A DNA stretch of 42,094 nucleotides from Herbinix sp. (GCA_029238935.1 JAQZBN010000046.1:1-42094), one strand, 5' to 3'. Shown: positions 17,337-26,334, numbered from the stretch's first letter. The notes: generated from the sequence alone by a model not told the origin. Program-made: numbers and translations.

Positions 17337-17996
17337 ATGATAAGTTTTGAAGATATAAAAAATAATGAATCTATAAGGACTTATATACGCCAAGCAGACA
17401 ACACCTTAGCAGCTTTAGGTTTTACAGAACATAGCTTTGCTCATGTTGCTAAAGTAGCCGATGTAGCAAAATATATTCTCCAAACACTTCATTTCAGCGA
17501 GCGTGAAATTGAATTAGCACAGATTGCAGGTTTTCTACATGATATTGGAAATATTGTAAATCGCATCGATCATGCACAAAGTGGTGCAGTTATGGCATTT
17601 CGTATTCTAGATCAGTTAGGAGTCTCACCGGAAGAGAATGCTATTATCATTTCTGCTATCGGAAATCACGATGAGAGTACTGCATACCCAGTCAATCCGG
17701 TGGCTGCGGCATTGATCCTGGCGGATAAAACAGATGTTAGGCGCAGTCGTGTACGTAACCAAGATTTTGTTACCTTTGATATTCATGACAGGGTTAATTA
17801 TGCGGTGGTGGAATCTGATGTTACAATCATCGAGGATAATACCATTTTTGAACTTTCCTTAACAATCGATACCTCAATAAGTTCCGTCATGGATTATTTT
17901 GAGATATTTATGGATCGTATGTTACTCTGTAAGAAAGCTGCCAATCAACTAGGTCTGCATTTTCAAGTGATTGTGAACAATCAGAAAGTCCTGTAA
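17337..17996 (+). CDS. HD-domain metal-dependent phosphohydrolase
   Basis: About 219 residues. HD-superfamily metal ligands are visible: His in HSFAHVAKV (about 39-43), the paired HD in GFLHDIGN (about 72-73), downstream His residues in DHAQSG and GNHDES, and Asp in LADKTDV. Such proteins hydrolyse nucleotides or cyclic nucleotides; the substrate cannot be told from sequence. The ATG at 17337 follows AAAGGAAG; the TTG at 17313 is unlikely. It stands alone with its own promoter and a terminator. Confidence 0.88.
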   Translation: MISFEDIKNNESIRTYIRQADNTLAALGFTEHSFAHVAKVADVAKYILQTLHFSEREIELAQIAGFLHDIGNIVNRIDHAQSGAVMAFRILDQLGVSPEENAIIISAIGNHDESTAYPVNPVAAALILADKTDVRRSRVRNQDFVTFDIHDRVNYAVVESDVTIIEDNTIFELSLTIDTSISSVMDYFEIFMDRMLLCKKAANQLGLHFQVIVNNQKVL

Positions 17997-18036
17997 GATA
18001 ACCATTTCATAAAATGCATATTTTGCAAAAAAACTA

Positions 18037-18073
18037 AGCCCTGCATTTCATATTATTATAAAAATGCAAGGCT
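18037..18073. terminator. Bidirectional terminator between convergent genes
   Basis: Stem AGCCCTGCATTT / AAATGCAAGGCT (one G-T pair) with a 13-nt AT loop, then CATTATTTT on the plus strand and a short T/A tract on the minus strand. It separates the HD gene from the convergent esterase-like gene. Confidence 0.8.
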
Positions 18074-18080
18074 CATTATT

Positions 18081-18890
18081 TTATAATTTTCTGACCCAGG
18101 TTCCTGCCATAGTTATCCAGGTCTGACATTCTTCCTGAATGCCAAAATGCCATTCCCGAGATTCAGTCTCTTCATTTGCAAGAGAAAGTCCGTGTCCTCC
18201 CTTTGGATAGATATGTAGTTCAAAAGGTCTGTTTTTCTCTCTCATTCCCGTTACAAAAAGTAGCGCATTCTGCACAGGAACAACATCGTCTTCAAAGGTA
18301 TGCCATACAAAAGCTGGTGGGGTATTCTCACTAATCTGATGCTCCAGTGATAATTTCTCTACCAATTGATCATAACGATCACCCAGGACTGCGACAAAGG
18401 AATCTCGATGTGCAAAAGGACCTGAAGTAATAACAGGGTATGATAATATCATACCATTAGGCCGATAATTTTCCTGGTCCATCCTCATAATCTCATGTAA
18501 GAAATCCTCATGCCAAAATACACCTAGACTAGCAGCAAGATGACCACCGGCAGAAAAACCTGTTACGATAATCTTATCGGTATTAACATTCCATTCCATT
18601 GCATGCTCTCTGGCATAGGCTACAGATTTTGCTAGTTGTGTTAGAGCAATCGGAAATTCCGCTGGATGAATAGAATAGTTCAGAATGCAGGCATGAAATC
18701 CCATAGCATTCATCTGAATGGCAACAGCTTCCGATTCTCGATCAGATACAAAACGATATCCTCCGCCCGGACATATAATAATCAACGGACGTTTCCGTTC
18801 TATATCGATTTCCCGGGAATTATCGAGTAGATATGTTGTAAGGGTTGCCGTAAATTGTTCTGCTTGTATCTTTATTACTTCATTTCGCAT
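18081..18890 (-). CDS. Alpha/beta-hydrolase, carbohydrate-esterase or lipase-like
   Basis: Protein of 269 residues. The oxyanion-hole motif CPGGGYRF (about 40-47) and nucleophile elbow GFSAGGHLA (about 119-127) place it in the HSL/BD-FAE-like alpha/beta-hydrolases. Asp in FEDDVVP and His in KGGHGLS complete the triad. Many close relatives are annotated as acetyl-xylan esterases of clostridia, but the substrate is not shown here. No signal peptide, so cytoplasmic. It lies about 30 bp downstream of the XRE regulator gene and may be co-transcribed with it. Confidence 0.86.
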   Translation of the reverse strand: MRNEVIKIQAEQFTATLTTYLLDNSREIDIERKRPLIIICPGGGYRFVSDRESEAVAIQMNAMGFHACILNYSIHPAEFPIALTQLAKSVAYAREHAMEWNVNTDKIIVTGFSAGGHLAASLGVFWHEDFLHEIMRMDQENYRPNGMILSYPVITSGPFAHRDSFVAVLGDRYDQLVEKLSLEHQISENTPPAFVWHTFEDDVVPVQNALLFVTGMREKNRPFELHIYPKGGHGLSLANEETESREWHFGIQEECQTWITMAGTWVRKL

Positions 18891-18921
18891 CTGATTAATA
18901 CCTCTTTCTTTTATTATTAAT

Positions 18922-19701
18922 TTATGATCGAAACATTCCTGTTAAGAAATTAAGCAATGGTTTCCATAGCTTTGGATGATGTTCCATGATAAAATCTCTT
19001 ACTGTTGTCTTAGTAATCTGCTCTGTTAATGTAAGTATATTATCACCACTGGCATCTACACCGATTGCAGTTTTACCTGTTGCTGCCGCTCCAACTGCAA
19101 TTTGGTTTGCTAAAGAAGCTGCACCAAGAGTATAGAAACCTATGGCCACCGCACCAATAGACAGTATACCTATAGCTACTCCTCCAAACGCTATACCTCC
19201 GATGGCAATACCACCAAAGGCTAGCAAACCTAGACCGATACCACTTACCGATATTCCACCTAACGAAAAACCACCGATGCTTAAGAGACCAATTGATATA
19301 TTTCCGATCGCTATAATTCCTTTTGCAACCTTAAACCCATGACCCATATTAATATGGACTAGAGGAACTCCCATAACAGTCTGTTTACTTTTAAATTCAT
19401 AATTTCGTTGATATGGATAATAGATTACCGTAGGTGCTATATTGGAAGGAACATCATTCATTGTAGAAGTTGCAGTTGCATCCGATTTATCGTTATGATC
19501 AATTTGATCCTCTTTGAGCAAATAATCTACGCTTACAGAAAATACATCGGATAGAATTAAAAGTTTACTTAACTCCGGCATGGATTGACCTGCTTCCCAT
19601 TTGCTAACGGATTGTCGGGATATATTCAGCATGTCAGCTAACTGTTCCTGTGAATATCCTTTTTCTCTTCTTAATTGAATTAACTTATCACAAAATTTCA
19701 T
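18922..19701 (-). CDS. XRE-family regulator with a five-residue repeat domain
   Basis: About 259 residues. The N-terminal 62 residues are a classic XRE/Cro helix-turn-helix (SQEQLADMLNISRQSVSKWEAG). After a linker, residues about 128-215 form at least 13 near-perfect tandem pentads of the form x-[ILVF]-[AS]-[ILF]-G, for example IAIGG, IAFGG, VAIGI, LSIGA. A short charged C-terminus follows. A five-residue period suggests a regular beta-solenoid or a membrane-associating glycine-rich region, not an ordinary ligand-binding domain. The ATG at 19701 has CAGGAGGTG upstream; the longer frame to 19749 is rejected. The target is unknown. Confidence 0.85.
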   Translation of the reverse strand: MKFCDKLIQLRREKGYSQEQLADMLNISRQSVSKWEAGQSMPELSKLLILSDVFSVSVDYLLKEDQIDHNDKSDATATSTMNDVPSNIAPTVIYYPYQRNYEFKSKQTVMGVPLVHINMGHGFKVAKGIIAIGNISIGLLSIGGFSLGGISVSGIGLGLLAFGGIAIGGIAFGGVAIGILSIGAVAIGFYTLGAASLANQIAVGAAATGKTAIGVDASGDNILTLTEQITKTTVRDFIMEHHPKLWKPLLNFLTGMFRS

Positions 19702-19835
19702 TCTCTTCACCTCCTGGCAAATCATAGCATTAAATACACAATAATGCAATCAACTCACAGCATGCAATATGTCAACCTATGGTTGCAATGGTGAAAAATC
19801 CTTTACTTTAGCTTACTTTGAAAGTAGTCGGATGA

Positions 19836-20813
19836 CTATTTTTCTATATACTTATTTAATTGCATAATTACATCGTAATACTTTTTAGATACAAGATGTC
19901 CGTTTCCTTCATCCACCATTTTAATACATTTCTCAAATAGCATAGGGTCTAGACCGGCATTTTCAATCACTTTGTTTCTATGATATTGTGATTGGCGTTC
20001 TTCTTCTTTTTGCTTTGCTCTAAGAACCTGCTCTTTGATCTTAGCAAGATTTTGCTGCTCTTTCAGATAGCGCTCTTTTTCTTCTTTGATCTCTTCTTCC
20101 AGTTTCATGCATTCATTCTGAAAATCACCGAGAAAAGTTCCATCGTTATTAAGGATGAGCTCCTGTAACAAATATTCCTTCTGACATGACTTATACCTTC
20201 TATCCTGACCTAGTCGGTATCCTATGCTTTTTTTGAGAACCATACTCTCCTTCTCAGAATTAAGAAATGCACAGTATCCCATCGTGTTTTGCATCAGATT
20301 TTGATACCAGGCAAGTTGTTCACTCTCTTTCATCTGCTTAATACCAAGAAAATAGAGAGGAATGGTGTGGTTTTCCATATAATAGGAGTCCCGCATCTGA
20401 AATTTCTCCAAACTGTTGCAGCGTAAACGATAATCAACTGCTATGGATTTTTCTTGATTAAGCTTACAAAACAAGGTACTATACATTCCATTCTCCATTC
20501 GGTATCTGGCTTGCACCTCCCTTTCCGGAAAACTTTGTTTGAGCAATTGGTATAATAATCGCTTCCCCTTCTTTAATTCCTCAGATTCATGACCATTTCC
20601 ATAATCACACTCCAAGGTATCGTAATGAGCAAAGTAAGGTTCCTTAATCGGTCCTGCTGCAAGATAAACCGGCTGATTACAATCTACACATCTTAAGTGT
20701 CTCTGCGCAGCAGCCTGTTTCCACTCCAGAACTAGATCTTCATAATAATATCCATTTCGATCCTTTAAATCAAAAGTGCAGATTAATTTTCCCCCAAGAA
20801 GACAATTTTCCAT
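19836..20813 (-). CDS. CoiA-like competence/nuclease-fold protein
   Basis: Protein of 325 residues. An N-terminal zinc-ribbon-like segment (Cys42, Cys45, then PYFAH with His63, Cys69) precedes HESEELKKGKRLL and a restriction-nuclease-like core around IAVDYRLRCNSLEKFQMRDSYY, the layout of CoiA proteins needed for recombination of incoming DNA. The acidic residues are less clear than in typical CoiA. Residues about 230-275 are a strongly charged coiled coil, and the C-terminus resembles a small regulatory region. Own promoter and a GGAGG ribosome site. It could instead be another Zn-ribbon nuclease-like protein. Confidence 0.62.
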   Translation of the reverse strand: MENCLLGGKLICTFDLKDRNGYYYEDLVLEWKQAAAQRHLRCVDCNQPVYLAAGPIKEPYFAHYDTLECDYGNGHESEELKKGKRLLYQLLKQSFPEREVQARYRMENGMYSTLFCKLNQEKSIAVDYRLRCNSLEKFQMRDSYYMENHTIPLYFLGIKQMKESEQLAWYQNLMQNTMGYCAFLNSEKESMVLKKSIGYRLGQDRRYKSCQKEYLLQELILNNDGTFLGDFQNECMKLEEEIKEEKERYLKEQQNLAKIKEQVLRAKQKEEERQSQYHRNKVIENAGLDPMLFEKCIKMVDEGNGHLVSKKYYDVIMQLNKYIEK

Positions 20814-20845
20814 AGCTCCTCCACAAAAAAGCCTTTATTGTTGTT

Positions 20846-20874
20846 ATTATAGCATCATCCTATATGGAAAACAA
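20846..20874 (-). promoter_or_regulatory. Sigma-A promoter of the CoiA-like gene
   Basis: On the minus strand: TTGTTT, 17-bp spacer, TATAAT, about 33 bp before the start codon. Confidence 0.75.
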
Positions 20875-20893
20875 TCCTATTTCGTACAAATGT

Positions 20894-20912
20894 TCCCTAG
20901 TGAAACTAGGGA
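20894..20912. other. Perfect palindrome TCCCTAGT-gaa-ACTAGGGA
   Basis: An 8-bp perfect stem with a 3-nt loop in the 20814-21127 spacer, just upstream of the CoiA-like promoter. No T tract, so more likely an operator or RNA hairpin than a terminator. The rest of this spacer holds no gene that I can see. Confidence 0.4.
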
Positions 20913-21078
20913 TAGCATTATATCGTATCACATTTCTTATTTAATTACTTGATCTATTATAATGTGTAATTATTCCGACATTTGTAATTAGGGTCGAAAA
21001 AACTATGATAGGGTTTATCATAAAAAGTATTAATTTAATACGTAGACAATCTATCCAGACCACTTTTCTATACAAAAA

Positions 21079-21124
21079 ATAACCCTGTTAAAATAAACCA
21101 CATGGTTTATTCTAACAGGGTTAT
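21079..21124 (-). terminator. Terminator of the phospholipase C-like gene
   Basis: Long stem ATAACCCTGTTA / TAACAGGGTTAT extended by ATAAACC / GGTTTAT with a 2x2 internal loop and a 4-nt apex; the minus strand continues into TTTTTTG. It lies 4 bp past the stop. Confidence 0.85.
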
Positions 21125-21127
21125 CGA

Positions 21128-21754
21128 TTAGGCTACATTATGACCTAACTTTATTGGTTGTACCGGGTGAAATTTCGCATATGCCAACTCAAATAATTTT
21201 AGTAAGGCATCAACCACTCGATAACATAAATCCACAATATATTGAATATCTTCTTTCACTTCTTTGATTACCAGATTATTGATTACCTTTATGTATTCCT
21301 TATGAGTTTGATTAATAAATCTTAAAATCTCATCGATGGTATGATAACTTTCACTTTGCTCTCGAATTCTTTGTGCTTCATCACTCTCCACATAGGACTT
21401 TAAGGTAATCTTTAATTCTTTTTCATAGATACAATGCTCTTTAATATTTCCATCAAAAATAGAATTATGAGGAAATGTAAAATAATCAGCTAAGTAATGT
21501 GTAATAACACCAAGATGTCTGGCATAATATCCTGTCAAACCTTTTTCAACATCATAATCAACTGTGATCTTCCTAATCTCCTTGATTAATTTATCAAAGG
21601 TCTCATCTATAGTATGCCTTTTCGTTAAGAATGAGGGTGTACAATCCGGAAGTATACTTCCTATGTAAAATGCTTTCTTATGTTCATTCAAATCCTTTAC
21701 CTGCATATTGTTCATTAAGAACCTTGCAAGTGATATATGAGATTTTTTTCTCAT
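21128..21754 (-). CDS. Zinc-dependent phospholipase C-like protein
   Basis: Protein of 208 residues. The segments HISLARFL, FYIGSILPDCTPSF and GVITHYLADYFTFPHN reproduce the His/Asp metal-ligand spacing of the zinc-dependent phospholipase C (PF00882-like) family common in clostridia. No signal peptide, so probably cytoplasmic; actual lipase activity is not established for this subgroup. AGGAGG precedes the start. Single gene with its own terminator. A second, different member of the same fold lies at 24441-25076. Confidence 0.78.
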   Translation of the reverse strand: MRKKSHISLARFLMNNMQVKDLNEHKKAFYIGSILPDCTPSFLTKRHTIDETFDKLIKEIRKITVDYDVEKGLTGYYARHLGVITHYLADYFTFPHNSIFDGNIKEHCIYEKELKITLKSYVESDEAQRIREQSESYHTIDEILRFINQTHKEYIKVINNLVIKEVKEDIQYIVDLCYRVVDALLKLFELAYAKFHPVQPIKLGHNVA

Positions 21755-21998
21755 CTATATCCTCCTAAAAATGCCAAAAGCAAGTCAATACAATCCGTGT
21801 AAAAAACTTGACCAAAAAAATATTACAGTATCAATCATACACTATATTTATCCATTTCACAATAGGAAAGCTATGTAGATACAAAAGTTTTTATGTAACA
21901 TTATACATCTGTATGTATGAATAATCATCCATCTTTTTGTTAAAAATAATATATTTACAGCAAGTATATGAAGAAATTATTAAATACAGCGTAAATTC

Positions 21999-22027
21999 TT
22001 GACAACCACAGATACATCCTGTAAGAT
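21999..22027 (+). promoter_or_regulatory. Sigma-A promoter of the CNNM/HlyC-type gene
   Basis: TTGACA, 17-bp spacer, TAAGAT; leader of about 55 nt. The rest of the 335-bp divergent spacer 21755-22089 is AT-rich and otherwise featureless to me. Confidence 0.78.
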
Positions 22028-22089
22028 GTTAAATTGTATAAGGATTTTTATTAATTAATTTATAACGAATATGTTTAGGAGATGATTTT

Positions 22090-23376
22090 TTGGATCCCAG
22101 TGATGCCACGCAGCCGATTATATTGTTTATTCTATTAGTTTTATCCGCTTTTTTCTCAGGTTCTGAAACAGCCCTGACCACAGTAAATAAGCTTCGGATG
22201 CGAAGCCTTGCGGATGATAATGTAAGAGGTGCAAAGACAGTATTAAAATTAATTGAAGAACCAGGCAAGATGTTAAGTGCTATTTTAGTCGGCAACAACG
22301 TAGTTAACCTTTCTGCTTCTTCCATTGCAACAACAATGGTAATCGATCGTTATGATAATAAATGGATCGGTTTTGCTACCGGTATTCTCACCTTTCTTAT
22401 TTTAATCTTTGGCGAGATAACACCAAAATCGATATCGACCATTTATGCTGAGAGAATATCTTTAAGCATAGCCAAAATTATATATTTACTTACCATACTG
22501 CTTACCCCTATTATTTATATCATCAATAAGATTTGCATCGGATTTATGGTCCTGTTTCGTATGGATCCGAAAGCTAAGACTTCTGCAATTACGGAAAATG
22601 AGTTGCGAACAATCTTGGACTTCAGTCATGAAGAGGGTGTACTTGAAAGCGAAGAACGTAGAATGATAACCAATGTAGTTGATTTCGGTGATTCTTTAGC
22701 AAAGGACGTCATGGTCCCAAGAATTGACATGGCATTTGCCAGTGCCGATTTTACCTATGATGAGTTAGTCAAGGCTTTTTCTGAAGAAAAATATACAAGA
22801 ATGCCTGTATATTCCGAAACCCGTGACAATATCATCGGTATCGTAAACTTAAAGGACGTATTCTTTTATCAAGGTGACCAAGAAGATTTTAATATCTTGG
22901 ATATCCTAAGAGATCCGTACTTTACTTATGAATTTAAAAAGACTTCAGAATTATTAATTGAAATGAGAAGAGAATCTATCCCCATGGCTATCGTTATGGA
23001 TGAGTACGGTGCAACTGCCGGTTTGATAACAATAGAGGATTTACTTGAGGAGATCGTTGGAGAAATTCGTGATGAATATGATGACGATGAAGAGGATTGC
23101 ATTCAGTTAGTCTCTGAAAATGAATACATTGTAGATGGTAATACCAAATTAGATGAAATAGATGAAGTTATTGGTTTGGATCTTCAATCGGACGATTATG
23201 ATTCCATTGCAGGTCACATCATCTACCTTTTAGATCACCTTCCTGAGGAAGGTGAATCTGTTACAGAGGATCATGTCTCATATACGGTAGTATCTGTAGA
23301 TAAAAATAGAATTGATAAAGTTCGAATCCGTCTTAATTCTGAAGAGGAAGAAACTGTAGAAGATCAAAAAGAATAA
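22090..23376 (+). CDS. CNNM/HlyC-family transporter with CBS pair
   Basis: Protein of 428 residues: DUF21 membrane domain with three to four helices (about 8-175, including FFSGSETALT), a CBS pair (about 195-325, MVPRIDM ... MDEYG), and a C-terminal CorC/HlyC domain (about 345-420). These proteins act in Mg2+/Co2+ export or homeostasis at the cell membrane; the label 'hemolysin' is historical. The start is a TTG at 22090 with AGGAG seven bases upstream; the nearby ATGs are out of frame. Own promoter and terminator. Confidence 0.9.
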   Translation: MDPSDATQPIILFILLVLSAFFSGSETALTTVNKLRMRSLADDNVRGAKTVLKLIEEPGKMLSAILVGNNVVNLSASSIATTMVIDRYDNKWIGFATGILTFLILIFGEITPKSISTIYAERISLSIAKIIYLLTILLTPIIYIINKICIGFMVLFRMDPKAKTSAITENELRTILDFSHEEGVLESEERRMITNVVDFGDSLAKDVMVPRIDMAFASADFTYDELVKAFSEEKYTRMPVYSETRDNIIGIVNLKDVFFYQGDQEDFNILDILRDPYFTYEFKKTSELLIEMRRESIPMAIVMDEYGATAGLITIEDLLEEIVGEIRDEYDDDEEDCIQLVSENEYIVDGNTKLDEIDEVIGLDLQSDDYDSIAGHIIYLLDHLPEEGESVTEDHVSYTVVSVDKNRIDKVRIRLNSEEEETVEDQKE

Positions 23377-23424
23377 GCTTCGTTGGTTACTCCATTAATT
23401 AATTCAATTATGAACAATAAAAAA

Positions 23425-23457
23425 ACCCCTGAAAATTAATTTCGGGGGTATTTTTTT
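23425..23457 (+). terminator. Terminator of the CNNM/HlyC-type gene
   Basis: Stem ACCCCTGAAA / TTTCGGGGGT (one T-G pair) followed by ATTTTTTT. The following stretch to 23686 shows no gene. Confidence 0.9.
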
Positions 23458-23686
23458 AAATACATAAATTGTTTTATATTATTCCCAAATGATATATGAA
23501 TAGGTTTTATTATAATGGCTATCGACATTATTTTAGAGAATAAGCGGGTTATCATACTTTATTTATCATCTTTGCTCGCTAAATTATATCTCAGTTAACT
23601 AGTCTAGTGAGTTTCACTTAATATATGATCTGATTAATTAGTTGCTTTCATAGCCTTATCCATAATTTGATGATCATTGGTCGTAA

Positions 23687-24201
23687 TGTTTTAAGGGAAA
23701 AACGAAATTAAAAGAAATATATTTATATCAAAATAACATTACGGATATTTCTGTAATAAATACCTTAAAATCGTTGTTCTGTTTGGATATTGAAAAAAAT
23801 AATATTAATGACATAACTCCTTTAAGTGACTTACCAAATCTTCAATATTTGCTTATTGGAGAAAATCATATTACTGACCTCTCTCCTTTGGCTAGTTTAG
23901 ATCATGTAAGTAAAATTAAAATTACTGAAAATCCTGTTACTGATTTATCTGCGTTAATCCATTTACCAAATTTGAAAACTTTAGAACTTGGCTATTGTCC
24001 GGTTTCAACTGTTAATGACATTGCGCAAATGATAAAACTGGATAAATTAAATATTGATGGTTTAAAGGAAATGATATTACCCCTTTGGCCAACTTGAAAA
24101 ATTTAACTGCCCTGGAAATACGAAATGTCAATGTTGATGCCGAACAGATTAATTTTATCAAACAATCTTTACCTAAATGTGAGGTTATAGTTAATTATTA
24201 A
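23687..24201 (+). pseudogene. Broken leucine-rich-repeat (internalin-like) gene
   Basis: Consecutive 21-22-residue LRRs are read from 23687 (no start codon, a stop at 23684) through LKEIYLYQNNITDIS, ...NINDITPLSDLPNL, ...HITDLSPLASL, ...VTDLSALIHLPNL. Near 24070 the frame breaks: the original frame ends at 24097, but a different frame continues the repeat (DITPLANLKNLTALEIR) and a plausible C-terminal cap to a stop at 24201. So this is a 5'-truncated, frameshifted remnant of an LRR protein. It marks the left edge of the accessory region. Confidence 0.8.
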
Positions 24202-24257
24202 TATGTTGTATAAAATAAAAAATTAATATATACGGTCGTAAAATAAGGAGGAAGATA

Positions 24258-24399
24258 ATGAATACAGATGATAATATTACGAAATCAGATGTTATCGAGT
24301 AAATGTTTTGTAATAATGCCAATTGAGAAAATAGATGGTAGATACCCCAAAGACCATTTTAGACATGTATATGATGATATCTTAAAACGTTTCAATTGA
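24258..24399 (+). other. Two tiny ORF remnants, unidentified
   Basis: A 14-codon ORF with a perfect GGAGGAAG ribosome site (MNTDDNITKSDVIE) stops at 24302. A second frame, 24316-24399, encodes 27 residues including KDHFRHVYDDILKRFN, which has protein-like composition. Together they look like a decayed small gene following the LRR fragment. No family recognised. Confidence 0.3.
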
Positions 24400-24440
24400 G
24401 GTATACCATATGATGCTTGATAAAATCGTATTCATATTAC

Positions 24441-25076
24441 TTATAAACCTTCTGTTTCCAGAACTCTTTTTATTGTCTTATTCGCATTCTGTATAAATTC
24501 AAGTAAGTCTTCTACAGAGATGTACCTTATAGGGTTTTTGTGTAGGCTTACACCATGATCAAACCAGTGAAGAGTACGGTTATTCCAAGCATTTATTTCA
24601 TCAGTACTTAAAATTCCTTCGACTCCGAAAAGTTGAGTTCTCTCTAATAACTTCCACACATCTTTTCGCCAATCGAATATCCTATACAGCTCGAAGTCAA
24701 GTTTATCAGTATCATTATAATATGCCAATCTAATGTCCTCTAAAGGAGTAGCATCTTTCTCATATTCATGTTGAAATTTTCTATAAAGTGTCTCATTCCA
24801 TATAATATCAGTCAAGATATGTATACCATAACCTAATATAAAATTATAATTAGGTTTGGACTTGTTTTGCTTAATAAATCCTGTTACATTCTCCTTCCAC
24901 AAATCTCCCTCTGCAAATAGATGCGTAACTCCCTTATCGCTACTTAGGATATTTTGCCGCATGTGAATGGCATCTGGTGAAATGCTACCAAGATAAAATT
25001 CCGGGCAATTCAATAAATCAGTTGTTTCATTTGCATATTCTCTTGCCGTAGCAAGATGTACCATAGGAAGTGGCAT
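24441..25076 (-). CDS. Zinc-dependent phospholipase C-like protein, accessory copy
   Basis: About 211 residues. MPLPMVHLATAREYAN, FYLGSISPDAIHMR, THLFAEGDLW and GYGIHILTDIIWNE give the His/Asp pattern of the PF00882-like fold; relatives are often annotated as hydrolases or phospholipase C-like. Not closely similar to the protein at 21128-21754. The ATG at 25076 has GAGGAGG upstream, and the GTG at 25091 is inside that site. First gene of the minus-strand accessory array; its likely promoter is in the repeat at 25128-25211. Confidence 0.7.
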   Translation of the reverse strand: MPLPMVHLATAREYANETTDLLNCPEFYLGSISPDAIHMRQNILSSDKGVTHLFAEGDLWKENVTGFIKQNKSKPNYNFILGYGIHILTDIIWNETLYRKFQHEYEKDATPLEDIRLAYYNDTDKLDFELYRIFDWRKDVWKLLERTQLFGVEGILSTDEINAWNNRTLHWFDHGVSLHKNPIRYISVEDLLEFIQNANKTIKRVLETEGL

Positions 25077-25127
25077 AACAATCCTCCTCACGCTATTCTA
25101 TCAGTCATTTGATAACACCGAAAATAC

Positions 25128-25211
25128 TCTTTTCAAGATTGTACTATAAATAATTACATTTCTCCAATATAAACTTATTACTAATACAAGGCAAAACTAT
25201 GGTGCAAGATA
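25128..25211 (-). repeat. Intergenic repeat, copy R4 (diverged)
   Basis: Plus strand TCTTTTCAAGATTGTACT, then ATTACATTTCTCCAATAT, and after a variable middle GGTGCAAGATA, matching both conserved blocks of copies R1 and R2. On the minus strand it offers TTGGAG-18 bp-TACAAT as a promoter, 62 bp before the start of the next gene. It begins 8 bp after the stop of the upstream gene. Confidence 0.6.
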
Positions 25212-25219
25212 CGCTTATT

Positions 25220-26224
25220 TTATACCGATTCAATCTCATTCAACCATTTTTCCATTTCTTCTATTTGAGCCGCATATTCCAGTACATCATTATTTATCAT
25301 TCTTTCAACTTGCTCTGTCCCTAACTGTTGTTCATCCGGGTCATCACATTCTATTTTTAATGACCGCTTTAAGCAAACTTCAAGCCAATCTAGAGGTTCG
25401 ATAAATCGTTTATATAATACCTGTCGCCAGTTTGTCCCCGACAGTTTGTTTTTACTTTTATAACCGTATGCAAAGGCAATAAATTTGTCTTTGTTTTTAT
25501 TAGACCAATGTATCGCTGTATTGACAAAATCATAATATGGATTAACCAACCATGCGTTTTCCCAATCTACTATATATGGAGTAAATCCCCTCCATAAAAC
25601 ATTTCTTGGGTCTAGATTTCTATGACTTATAACATTTTTAGTGGCTAGTGAGTTAGAAGCATCAACTGCTAAAGCGTAATAGTCATATAAAATATCAATA
25701 TTTTTCTTTAGTAAATCAACCCAAACAGCATTATCAAGTTCTCCTCTATGTAAATAAAAGCGCCAGTCAATCTGTTTTTTATCTTCATAAATATCATCTT
25801 CATAAGTATCCTTTGGAAGATTTAATTCTGAAAAGTCAGTTTTATGTATATCTGCAAGGGCACCACCTATGATTTTGCTGTGTTCTATCGTGATTTCACC
25901 ATATTCTACGTTGTTACCATCAATCCAATCAAAAACAAGAAATAATTGCCCGTCTATGTCTTGAATAGTTTTGTGATTAAATATTTTGGCAGGAATAGCT
26001 GAAACCCGTTTTGCAGCAATGCGAGCGATTTGTTCTGATAATATAATTTGCTGTTGTGCTGACGGCGAAATCATCCACTGTGGATTTAGTGCTTTAATTG
26101 CGTACTTCCCTTGTGTTGTCGTAACGGCATACATCTTATGTGAAAATCCGCCATATATAGGTTTAGGCTTCTCGGTCAAAGTTCCTATTCGCAAATGATT
26201 GCATAATTTTTCTACTTGTAACAT
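25220..26224 (-). CDS. Aminoglycoside phosphotransferase-fold protein with substituted catalytic base
   Basis: Protein of 334 residues with the APH/choline-kinase fold. The N-lobe has GGFSHKMYAV (about 25-34) and the Lys of YAIKAL (Lys44). The Brenner motif reads SHRNLDPRNVLW: His201, Asn203 and Asn208, so the catalytic base, normally Asp in H-x-D-x4-N, is Asn (codon AAT; a single base from GAT). The metal-binding Asp220 of IVDWENAW is kept. Relatives act on aminoglycosides, homoserine, choline or other small alcohols; with this change it may be weak, inactive or regulatory. It stands alone between two copies of the intergenic repeat. Confidence 0.8.
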   Translation of the reverse strand: MLQVEKLCNHLRIGTLTEKPKPIYGGFSHKMYAVTTTQGKYAIKALNPQWMISPSAQQQIILSEQIARIAAKRVSAIPAKIFNHKTIQDIDGQLFLVFDWIDGNNVEYGEITIEHSKIIGGALADIHKTDFSELNLPKDTYEDDIYEDKKQIDWRFYLHRGELDNAVWVDLLKKNIDILYDYYALAVDASNSLATKNVISHRNLDPRNVLWRGFTPYIVDWENAWLVNPYYDFVNTAIHWSNKNKDKFIAFAYGYKSKNKLSGTNWRQVLYKRFIEPLDWLEVCLKRSLKIECDDPDEQQLGTEQVERMINNDVLEYAAQIEEMEKWLNEIESV

Positions 26225-26274
26225 AGGTTATCCTTTCGAAAATATAAATAATCTTTAATTCGCATTTGCGAAAT

Positions 26275-26328
26275 AACTACTAATCTTTTCTAGATATTCT
26301 ATAACTTATTTACATCTTCTACCATTAT
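26275..26328 (-). repeat. Intergenic repeat, copy R3 (truncated)
   Basis: Plus strand TAACTACTAATCTTTTCTAG ... TTTACATCTTCTACCATTA, matching the first block of R1/R2. The second block is missing because the next gene's stop lies directly beyond it. Just to the left is AATCTTTAATTCGCATTTGCG, which recurs in modified form at about 26943 and 27627. Confidence 0.7.
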
Positions 26329-26334
26329 TAAATA

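Noticed and set aside
19142..19342. Plus-strand ORF opposite the XRE gene, rich in Pro and Ile
   Set aside because: It is the antisense shadow of the glycine-rich pentad repeats.
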